Source: Dermanyssus gallinae
Taxonomy: Eukaryota > Arthropoda > Arachnida > Mesostigmata > Dermanyssidae
Direction of reading: 5' to 3'
NCBI GenBank assembly: GCA_003439945.1
Contig: QVRM01001031.1
Location: 1 to 64,000, forward strand
Length of the DNA stretch: 64,000 bases
Below the pieces are notes generated by a model that saw only the letters and a program-made list of their open reading frames with translations, did no database searches and was not told where the DNA came from. Both the position numbers and the translations under genes were made by a program. Each line of letters opens with the position of its first letter. Position 1 is the first letter of the stretch. This document shows, one piece after another, positions 55,860 to 64,000 of this stretch.

Positions 55860-56480
55860 GACTCTATCCACGATTCGTGCGGTAAAAATCATATGATCTT
55901 GGCCCTAAAATACGACGTTATGTGTCTGAAGGAGGACCACGTTTACACACTTAACGGAGAAGGGATACCCAGGGTGAAGCGATCTTGGGGTAACGGTATC
56001 ACCGAAGGCGGATTTTAACATTCACATCACGCAAACTATTAAATCTGCCAGTCTTATATGTAATACGATATTTCGTTGTTTTATTGGCAAGTGTCAAATA
56101 TTTTATATTCACCTTCATAATAGTCTTGTAGTTCCTAAATTTATTTAGAGATGTAAAGCCTGGCGACCGCACTTAAAGAAACATATTGATGCAATTGAAA
56201 AAGTGCAGTCCAAATTCCTTCGACGTGTTGCATTAGGATGTAAGATAGAGCATAGCAGTCTCGACTTAGTGCCTATCTCCGAAGGGCACTCGAGAGCAGA
56301 TTTTAAAATGTACGCACGAATCTCTTAGTCTAATAGACTTTTCATCTTATTGTTCTTGCAAACATAAATAAAACTAAGCTGTGAGGAGCAGCCGCAGAGG
56401 CATTCTCAGCTGATTGCTATAAACGTGTCTGTACAAGTGGATGCGTGCGCTGCATTTTCACGATCTGTAGTGTTTCAGTA
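55860..56480 (+). pseudogene. CR1/L2-like LINE C-terminal fragment
   Basis: The segment reads VYTLNGEGIPRVKRSW and then, one frame on, DLGVTVSPKADFNIHITQTI and SASLICNTIFRCFIGK, followed after a stop by CKAWRPHLKKHIDAIEKVQS, KFLRRVALGCKIEHSSLDLV and GHSRADFKMYARI. DLGVxVSxxxxFxxHI and WxPHLKKxIxxIEKVQ are hallmarks of the region after the RT in CR1, L2 and Jockey-group LINEs. The RT itself is absent. The remainder to 56.48 kb fits weakly with the final WNxLP segment. Confidence 0.72.
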
Positions 56481-56725
56481 ACTAAAGCAGTAATCTGTCG
56501 TCAGACCCAGTCGCTTTTAGACAGAGGGCTTTAGGAGGCCAACCGATAAATGCCAAATGGATAAATGGAGGGCTTTTAGAGAGGGGACTCTATTTTGCTA
56601 GCAAACACGGTACAGGTGATCCCAAGTTCAAAGCCAGAACCGGGCTTTTTTCATGTATATTTTCTCTCCTTTTTCTTTTAGAGGTTCGAAAAGCCTAACC
56701 AAAACTAATTTAGCGAGATTCTTGA

Positions 56726-56726
56726 G

Positions 56727-56777
<51 letters not shown>
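56726..56777. repeat. (AT)n microsatellite
   Basis: About 25 units with one GT interruption. Confidence 0.96.
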
Positions 56778-56779
<2 letters not shown>

Positions 56780-56859
56780 AGTCGTCATATAGCAACTACC
56801 ATGCAACAAGCAAGTCAAACCAGCAACAATCACCTTGGTAAGATCGCCTATTTTAGAGG

Positions 56860-57195
56860 AGGCAGCTGAAGAGTGGTCTGATGAAAATCGCTTGTCTCAA
56901 TGTGATTGTTGATAATTCCGCGCGAACAAAGGAAGCTTAAAAATGGGCTGTTTCACGTTGAGGCAGCCGTACTCTTTAAGTGGGTAGCTGCCTGATTATA
57001 TAGGCCGAAAGCGAATAATAGCGCAAATTGCCCTGTTTTGCAGATTTTGAAGTGCCACGACGAATATTTGGTACGTCTCACCCCAAACCACAATAAAACA
57101 GCAGAGGTGGGACTTTAGGAGAGCCTTGTACACCAGAGCAAGAAGAGAGACTTGAAGTGTATGATGTCGAAGATTGGCGAATGTAGCAATGGCAG
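56860..57195 (-). pseudogene. CR1/Jockey-like LINE C-terminal fragment
   Basis: The minus strand reads LALVYKALLKSHLCCFIVVW, GETYQIFVVALQNLQNRAIC and AIIRFRPI, a stop, then YPLKEYGCLNVKQPIFKLPL. LVYxALxxPHLxYCxVVWGxTY and LQxLQNRAIR are the post-RT signature of this LINE group. It resembles the 59.6-kb element (LVYRALVEPHLCYCSVVWDG), so they may be one family. Confidence 0.7.
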
Positions 57196-57329
57196 GTGCA
57201 AATAAAATATGCTAAATTGGAGATCTTTTAGCCAGTGAACGTGTCACAAATGAAAACCGGGCTCACACAATTGCCAAACAGAAACAAACATTCATAATTA
57301 TACTCTACGCGGCTGGCCTTTGAAGTGCC

Positions 57330-58000
57330 TCCGAAAAGTAAAAGCCCCTCACGAATTTCACGCAGACGATCTAGTTATTATGGGTAAACCGAGGCACCAC
57401 CTCCAATGCTACTTATATTAAACTGTACGACGATGCTGCAAAAATAAGCTAACTATCGATGTGTTAAAAACAAAAGTGATGTGCTTTAGCAGAGGAAGAG
57501 CTTATGAAGAAGGGAGATAAGCCCAAAATCCTTTCCGCAGGAAAATACTGCCTCAGGCCCATCCCCCAAGCTAACATTGGGCAACTTCAATAATCTCGAC
57601 AACAATAAAACTATGTTTCTTACAAGAGCAACTGATTGATCAAAAAGGCCCCACCTACGCTGGGGCAACGAGCCCATCTTAATAAAACCCTAGTAACGCC
57701 GCAATTACCAGTTTGAACACGACACACGCAAAGCATACAAACCACATATAGCGGAATTGGAGTTTTATGACCCAACATTTTACAAACGGGTCCGCTTTTG
57801 TTAGCAGCAAATAGTAAGAAGATTTGCAAAAAAATTAGAGCAGTGCATTTACAAAATAATCTGGTTGCGGAAACACCAGTGTGTTTGCATATGCTGTAGT
57901 ATAACCGATATCGACCAATATCACGAAATGAAATATTTTGACTTGAACACTAGCTCGTTAACAACTGCTGTAATTGACTTTCTTGAACGGCATAACCTAT
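57330..58000 (+). pseudogene. LINE-A RT and C-terminal fragment
   Basis: It begins in the RT at HEFHADDLVIMGKPRHHLQC (YADD as HADD, both Asp kept), then NKLTIDVLKTKVMCFSRGRA. After stops and losses the tail appears as VCICCSITDIDQYHEMKYFD near 57.88-57.95 kb, matching VCKYCGTCNIDRYHILQCKE of the 40-kb copy with the last Cys changed, and IDFLERHNL at the end. The WHGYH block was not found. Confidence 0.65.
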
Positions 58001-58625
58001 AATTAATGTGCAAGTCTACCAATAATTCACTTGAGTAAATTCATGTTGAAATAGAATGGCATGGCCGACCTACAGCATACGTTCATTTAAGACGACGCCT
58101 AGGTAAGTGAAAGGTTTCTTAATAGTGCAGGATATCTACGCATATACTCTTCCGCTTGTGAAACAATTTTACACTTTTTTCTTAGCACAAATAAAATCTG
58201 CAATTGACGTTTTGAGCACTACTAAAATAATCGGCAAAGGTCATAATAGCATTATTAAGCCATGCGTTTCTAAGGCAGCGCATCGCCTTAAAAAATCAGC
58301 ACGGTAATGCAAGAATGATATCTGACACGCTCCCGACGAGACGAGACCTGGAGGATTGATGCATTTATAATGTATTTATAGGGAATTCAATCTGCACATT
58401 CATCGGCTGGCAATTAAGTTGCAACATAAATAATTATTATGAATAAAAGGTAATATTATTATTCTTACTACCAATGTAGCATGTAAGCAATTATATTAAC
58501 AACACACAACATTTGCCCATGCAGTCACAAGATAGCTTATTCATAAGTACCGCAAAGCCGGCTATGAAGTAGTTTTGCAACCCGGGCCTTCCTATGAACT
58601 TATTGTTAATACCGTATTTATTAAC
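58001..58625. other. No recognisable feature
   Basis: AT-rich spacer. A 66-codon frame at 58107-58307 has no motif I trust. Confidence 0.4.
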
Positions 58626-58629
58626 GGTA

Positions 58630-58700
58630 TTTCTACTCCGGTAGTGCTTTTTTCTACTCCGGTAGAAAAAAAGCATTCTACCGGAGTTTCGTAGAATAAT
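58630..58700. repeat. Clustered direct and inverted copies of TTCTACTCCGGTAG
   Basis: TTCTACTCCGGTAG occurs twice in direct orientation (from 58631 and 58652) and CTACCGGAGTTTCGTAGAA follows inverted. GCTTTTTTCTAC and GTAGAAAAAAAGC (58646-58674) make a tight hairpin with a TCCG loop and one extra A. Confidence 0.8.
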
Positions 58701-58739
58701 GCATCGACCACTGACACGTTTCCGCGCCCATAGCAAGCA

Positions 58740-59515
58740 GTTACGAAGAGACCGCACTGAACCTCGATCGATATGCCCTGCAACACGTATTCGTTAGCGC
58801 GGGGATCCCGAGTTGCAGCAACGACTCTCCGGCCCAGTTTCTTAAAAGATTTCTTCGACTCCAGTCCGATCGAGTCAAAAGTTCTATGGCGATCGGCTGA
58901 ACTAAGAAGTGCGACGCAACTTCTCTATATTTCGTCAATTTTCGTTTCTCGGCAAGTCGGACGCCCGCACCCACCTCACGGGTCGTGTGCTAAATTTCTG
59001 GCTGTGTACATGACTCCGTAACATTCAAAATGAGAAGGCTAACACGTTCCCACTAAGATTTTTTTGCCGGCTAATCCGATCGAGATCAACAGGTTCTTTC
59101 ACTGCCGGCATGTGGGCTGAGCGAAAAGCGTGAAAGATTACATTATTCATGACGAAGTGACGTGAGTGGCGCCCAGCACTTTAGCAACACGACAAAGCGT
59201 GCCCACCCGTGCCGCCTGCTGGAGCTCTGCACAGGTTGCATAGGTGGGGTGTGCAAACGACCTCCTCCAACCGAAAGCCGGAAGCCATGCGGAGTGTGGT
59301 GTCGTGTGGCATGGTTCCCGGCTGTGGCAAGGGAAGGGCTCGATGCCACTTGTCACTTATTTGTTGAAAGCACGCTTTTAAACAGGCCCTCTCTGAGATG
59401 CCGGGAACCCGATTTTCTAGGTCGCGTTGGAGTCCAGATACAACGATCTGATCCAGAGATCCTTGCGTTACGTGTTCTGGTCTGAATCCCACTGGTTGCA
59501 AAAGTTAGCGAAAGC
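58740..59515 (-). pseudogene. LINE-D C-terminal module, decayed
   Basis: On the minus strand from 59.38 kb: ISDKWHRALPLPQPGTMPHD, TTLRMASGFRLEEVVCTPHL, CNLCRAPAGGTGGHALSCC, then SAGRHSRHVMNNVIFHAF and HMPAVKEPVDLDR. After a gap around 59.05-58.97 kb, where the RPDG...WDVT core should be and is lost, it reads GVRLAEKRKLTKYREVASHF, LVQPIAIELLTRS and, in another frame, DPRANEYVLQGISIEVQC. The order is the same as in the 38.6-kb copy. The upstream WLHALPLP-like block shows more of the family than the other two copies do. Confidence 0.68.
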
Positions 59516-59639
59516 TGCCTAGGTTAAATCAGCAATCCAACTATCGGTTGAGGGAGTCCCAATGGCAATGACAAGCTGCTTTATTTTGGGCAATGAACCC
59601 AAGTCTTCCAGCACCAACGGGAAGCACAGTTTAAATCCA

Positions 59640-61690
59640 AGGCAAATATTTCAACTCAAGGTTTAACAAGGATTGCAGGATCCCCCGGAATACCTCATCA
59701 AACTACTCTAGTAGGTCGCGTTTCCTAAAAGCCGGCGAACGTCTGCTCTTCTACGTCTGCAAAAAGATCTTTACTTTTTTGGCCGTAAGTATGCTCGAGA
59801 TAAATCCATCCTACACCTAAAGGCGGTGTACTACAAGTTGTTATCCAGACATAGGGCTTTACTTAAGTCTGAATTCAGGGAGTACCATCGCAAACGAATA
59901 AAAAAAACTTCTGGTGGTTTTTGGAAATATGTCAATAAGAAGACCGGTCGTATTCGAAAGACAAATGTTCCGGAGGCTATCATCGCACCCGACGGTAGTA
60001 CCGTATAATAAATACAGTTAATATAAAAATAAAAAAGTAAATACGGTTCCGCTAATGTCTGTTTTGCCCTGGCACAACATTTTGCGACTTTTGGTGATCA
60101 GACAGTTGAAGGTCTTCCCCCTCCTCGTGGACACCTGCACGACTATCTATCTCTCCCTCCAGATGTCTCTTTTCAACTTCAACATAAATCGCCAACTACT
60201 GTAATTCAAGTAATCAACAGGTGCAAAGCCGACCTGAAAGGCGCAGCCACTAGCGTATCTTCCAAAGTTATCAAAAATAGCATTTTCTTCCTTGCTTTTG
60301 TTATTGCTCATATATATAATCTATCTATCGATACTGGTATCTTTCCACGCAGTTTTAAGAGGGCCTGTGTAATTGCTCTTTACAAGAGGAAGGGATCTCG
60401 CCAAGATGCTGGCAGCTATCGGCCAATCAGCTTGACCCCTTTTCTCGCCAAGGCATTTGAACGTTGTGTATTGTTGCAGATCTTGGCATACGTCGACTCT
60501 CTTAACCAAGACAATTTGGTTTTCGTGCGAGAAGATCTACCGAGACTGCTAATGCTTTTATTTACCAGGCTATCTTTAAGTCTTGCGCTCAGAGTAATGG
60601 ATGTCTCGCTGTCGATATTAGCAAGGCTTTCGAGTGTGTTGATTCTAAAATTTTGATCTCAATCCTTCGATCCTTAGGCTTTAATAATAACTGTTGTTTA
60701 TGGTTTCGGTCGTATCTGCAGGATCGTGTCATTACCGTCACTGGCCAATCGGCCTCATCCGGTCAGTTCTCTATGCGCCTTGGTATACCTCAGGGATCTG
60801 TAATAAGACATTTTCTGTTTATACTCTATATCAATATAGCTCTACGGAGCCTTGATAGGTTCTCCGGTATACGTGCGGTATCTTACGCTGATGACTGCAC
60901 TCTGCTTGTCCCCTTATCTAAAGATAACCTGCGGGCTGGTTTTAATATGGCGAATGAAGCATTAGCAGTCCTCTGTAACGCGTTTTGTAACCTTCGCATG
61001 AAGATCAACGCCAGAAAAACCCAGGTTGTACTTTTCCGGACATCCCACTCTTCCATAACCTTCTCCAGGGGCGACTTAGTCATGGATGGCACTCTACTAG
61101 AACTGTCTCCAAATATCACCTGTCTGGGCTTAGTGTTCAATGAGCGTATGACGTGGAATAGCCAAGCTAACATACTCCAACATAAATTTGCACCTGCTGT
61201 TGCTGCACTTGCCCATCTTCGGCTTCGTGGGCTTCAAGTCCCTATCCTCGTCTTAGTGTATAGGGCCCTAGTAGAGCCTCACCTCTGCTATTGTAGTGTG
61301 GTCTGGGATGGGACTTACCAGAGTGTCATTGTTTCACTTCAGTCTCTGCAAAACAATTCACCTTCCTGCTTAAAGAACACTGTTGTTTTAGTGTGAAGCA
61401 GCTGATATGTTTCCGAGCTGCCATTTTTATTTTAAAAATCATTAACAATCTTATAGAGGCAGGCGACCTTTTCCAGATTACACCCTGTATTGCTGCACCC
61501 TACCCCCTCCGAAACACACGACCTTACATCGCCATTAATCTTCCGCCATCACGCCTACTTAAGAATGGATCACTCATTTATTGTTTGGAATATAATTCCT
61601 GCCCCCATTGCCACCATTCCCGATCTTTCGGCCTTTAAGAGTAGCCTTAGACAGTTTGTTTCTTCCTTGTAGTTTTTTATTTTTATTAAT
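59640..61690 (+). pseudogene. CR1/Jockey-like LINE ORF2, RT nearly complete but broken
   Basis: The pre-RT region has YYKLLSRHRALLKSEFREYH, FWKYVNKKTG and, after a short A-rich insertion (60005-60050), QHFATFGDQTVE. The RT shows PRSFKRACVIALYKRKGSRQ, YRPISLTPFLAKAFERCVLL, then frame shifts around 60.51-60.65 kb. From 60653 a 247-codon open frame has ISILRSLGFNNNCCLWFRSY, IPQGSVIRHFLFILYINIAL, AVSYADDCTLLV (YADD intact), MKINARKTQVVLFRTS and LVYRALVEPHLCYCSVVWDG. The tail after another shift reads IVWNIIPAPIATIPDLSAFK, the usual WNxLPxxI end. The 3' end is near 61.69 kb. The APE domain is absent, so it is 5'-truncated. Confidence 0.82.
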
Positions 61691-61797
61691 TTATTTATTT
61701 TTATCGGTGCTCCTTATATCGGTCTTCCGGAAGACCTTACTGGACCTCATCTGCTGGACCGAAAGGGTTCCCATACTGAACACTTGAGCATAATTGT

Positions 61798-63064
61798 GTG
61801 GTTTCTGCCTGCCAGATGATATTGCTGGGAGACCAGTCTGATAGACGGGTGGAAAAAAACGAGCATTATGGATCTCACAGCGTTGTACAGATTCTAGCCG
61901 CGGCCGAAGGAATCAAAGTGGGCAAAGCCCCTGGCCCGGACGGCATCCCAGCAGCAACCATCAAACTGCTATTTGAGAAATTTCCTCTCACGGTTGCGAA
62001 CGTCGTTACTCACGTCCTCACTATACACAAACTAGTATCGAAAGCCGAAGCGATTCGTTCAACCACGGTAAAGACCAAAGACCTGTTCTTGACTGTCTTC
62101 CTCGACGTCAAGAACGCCTTTAGCAGCTTTTCGTGGAAAACTATTATTGATGCGCTTAGACGAAAGAAAATCCCATTTTATTTAATCAGGCTAATCTCAG
62201 ATTACCTGGATTGCCGCGCAGTGCGGTGCGAGGGCAAGGAGCACCCGATGATTGCGGGGGTTCCACAGGGGTCTACACTGGGACCGCTACTCTGGAACTT
62301 GGCATACGATGGAGTGCTCTGGCTCAAAACCCTCCCTCCGGAAACCGAACTCATTGTCAGTACGCCGGCTGCACTAGTGCTGTCACTGTTCCGTGGGACC
62401 TGAAAACAGACGAGCGGAAACAACTATGGGACAACCCACTGTTCGGAAAGGAAGAAGCTAGAAGAGAAACGCAGGCTCGATGGCAGGCCGAGTGGGATGG
62501 GATTCCAAGCGGTGAATCAGGGGCGTCTGTCAGGAATATTATCCCATCAATCAAGAAATGGAACGAACGTCCTGGCAAAGAGCTTACGTACTACACGAAG
62601 CAATTTCTGACTGGACACGGCAATTTCAGGCGTATAGGATACAAAAGGCGCCTTCGGCGGCCTGCCTCTAGTGCAGGACGGGAGCTAATGACGATGCCTT
62701 CCACACTATAGCCATTTGCGAGGCTCTGCAGGCGACTAGGGGTCGGCTGGCAGACGCAAGGGTCAAGGAGATACTTCAAGAGGGCATGCAAGGATTCGCA
62801 AGCTGCATCTGCGGATCGGGCGAAAATGAGGAAAATGGGGGATTACTGGCGGAAGTGATACTGAGAGAGAAGACTAATCTTGAAACAGAATGGCTTCGGC
62901 AACTCTCCAGACAGCAGGAAGACGACACTGCTTACAGAAGAGCGGGTTCACAGATTAATAGGCAAAGCGTATCTGATGAGGTGCGGAACCCGGGGTTGAC
63001 CAAGGCCGATTTATCCGATTGGCACCCGCCACAGCTCCTGTCAGTCCGTAGCACTATTAAATGA
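61798..63064 (+). pseudogene. R1-like LINE ORF2 with the RT centre deleted
   Basis: A 201-codon open frame carries EGIKVGKAPGPDGIPAATIK, LFLTVFLDVKNAFSSFSWKT, YLIRLISDYLDCRAVRC and MIAGVPQGSTLGPLLWNLAY. It ends at ETELI, right before the YADD box should come. An overlapping frame continues CTSAVTVPWDLKTDERKQLW, PSIKKWNERPGKELTYYTKQ, FLTGHGNF, and after a frame shift CRTGANDDAFHTIAIC as a degenerate Cys-His knuckle, then an acidic tail ending near 63.06 kb. YADD and the thumb are therefore deleted and the two ends fused. FLTGHGxF and the knuckle are typical R1-type C-terminal marks. Confidence 0.8.
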
Positions 63065-63430
63065 AGGTCCGGGCTGGCAGAACGTGAAGCTTAAGGATTG
63101 AGGTGTGTTTTGTGAGTAGGGACGGAATCTCGACGGAACAAGGTCCAGCCGTCGGGGCCAAGTTCCACACAGCGCGGGTAATCTACCATGCTATGCCCGT
63201 CGTGCCAGTGCGTAAATGCATTTACCCTCCTCCAAAAAAAAGCGTTTAACAGATGGACGCGGCGCATCGAGTTAAACGCGTTTTTCAAGCCCAGCCTGAC
63301 TAAAGCCCCGTCCTGGCCACAGCTAGTCGCGATGAAACCTCTTGTTATTAAGCTACATCGGAGCCACGAGCCCCAAGATGGGTATGGACCTCTTGACCCG
63401 AATCCTCCACCAGCCGACGTAATTTAAAAT
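63065..63430 (+). other. Likely 3' untranslated region of the R1-like element
   Basis: Sequence directly after ORF2, less AT-rich than the flank to the right. It contains an inverted repeat GCGTTTAAC (63242-63250) and GTTAAACGC (63271-63279). The end is set by the composition change and is approximate. Confidence 0.4.
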
Positions 63431-64000
63431 CGATAGCAATCCGCCTAAATACGCCATCTTTCATACACAGAAACATGTTCTTGAGTCTTGCATAAAAGCA
63501 TTCAAAGGCTGGCACTAGTGAAGCCCTTATAGTCTACATCCAATGGAGAACAAGCCTGGGAAACTTAATACTTTTAATAGAGAAACTATTACAAGTACTT
63601 TATGATTCAGGCTTACATTTTAAGAAATTGACAATAAACAGAATGTTTTTCTACATACTCCACAGTCGCCCATAACTATAATTTGCGGCTCAGCAGTTTT
63701 AGCAACTGGAAAATTGCTTCAGTTGCCGATTTTGGCAATATTTGACTTACAGACAGTCACATAATACTGACTGACTCATATGGAATTGCTCATGCTTAGC
63801 AAAGGCGGACTTGGCACGTTTGAATAAATAAAGGGAAACTATTAAAAGTTACTTTTAGTTGAGTTCCAGCGAACTAACCTGGTCTATTTTTTAGTGTAAG
63901 TGCGATAATACGTAGAGGGTCTAGGATGTTAAATACAAAGGGACAGCAATATAATAAGAGATGGCTTTACGACGGCCCGGGAAAGAAATGTTGTAGGGAT
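63431..64000. other. No recognisable feature
   Basis: AT-rich sequence without motifs or open frames of note. Confidence 0.5.

Noticed and set aside
1..64000. CRISPR array, bacterial operon or phage region
   Set aside because: No regularly spaced repeats with unique spacers, no ribosome-binding-site-led gene strings, and clear eukaryotic splice sites and SINEs.

Overview
The window looks like a piece of an arthropod nuclear genome. The evidence is spliced host exons with GT/AG borders, R1-like and R2-like non-LTR retrotransposons, mariner-type DNA transposons, tRNA-derived SINEs, many (TA)n arrays and large trinucleotide-repeat islands. A mite or other chelicerate fits, but the sequence alone does not prove it. 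No bacterial-style operon, rRNA gene, CRISPR array or intact tRNA gene was found.

The only confidently recognised host gene is a tetraspanin on the minus strand at about 0.6-6.0 kb. Four coding exons cover TM1, TM2, TM3 and the first half of the large extracellular loop. Its splice phases are self-consistent. The start exon is not visible, and the CCG-motif and TM4 exons lie beyond the left edge. Its introns hold a decayed LINE C-terminus and a mariner-related fragment.

Almost everything else recognisable is a graveyard of mobile elements. I sorted the LINE pieces into informal families. LINE-A has APE and RT domains plus a WHGYH/CCHC tail, with pieces at 11.0-13.9, 15.2-15.4, 26.6-28.2, 34.5-35.1, 40.0-41.5, 47.2-47.6 and 57.3-58.0 kb. 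LINE-B is at 16.2-18.0 kb. LINE-C is at 25.2-26.3 and 35.2-36.8 kb. LINE-D is represented only by its C-terminal Cys-His plus endonuclease-like module, at 4.2-5.3, 38.6-39.3 and 58.7-59.5 kb. R1-like pieces are at 18.4, 29.7, 41.7 and 61.8 kb, with a trace at 39.5 kb. An R2-like piece is at 9.2-10.9 kb. CR1/Jockey-like pieces are at 55.9, 56.9 and 59.6 kb. All are broken by stops, frameshifts, deletions or nested insertions.

Non-autonomous elements include SINE-1 (six copies, three clustered at 48.8-49.5 kb), SINE-2 (two copies, one inside a LINE-A), a possible SINE-3, a 1.06-kb fold-back element at 14.1-15.2 kb and a 77-bp miniature at 26.5 kb. The fold-back element and the mariner transposase relic at 33.4-34.5 kb share terminal sequence, so one family probably links them.

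Trinucleotide-rich islands at 31.3-32.6, 44.7-46.4, 48.4-50.8 and 53.2-53.9 kb may be untranslated or low-complexity parts of host genes. A few candidate exons there are listed at low confidence. Long stretches such as 19.3-22.7, 42.1-44.7 and 63.4-64.0 kb hold nothing I can name.
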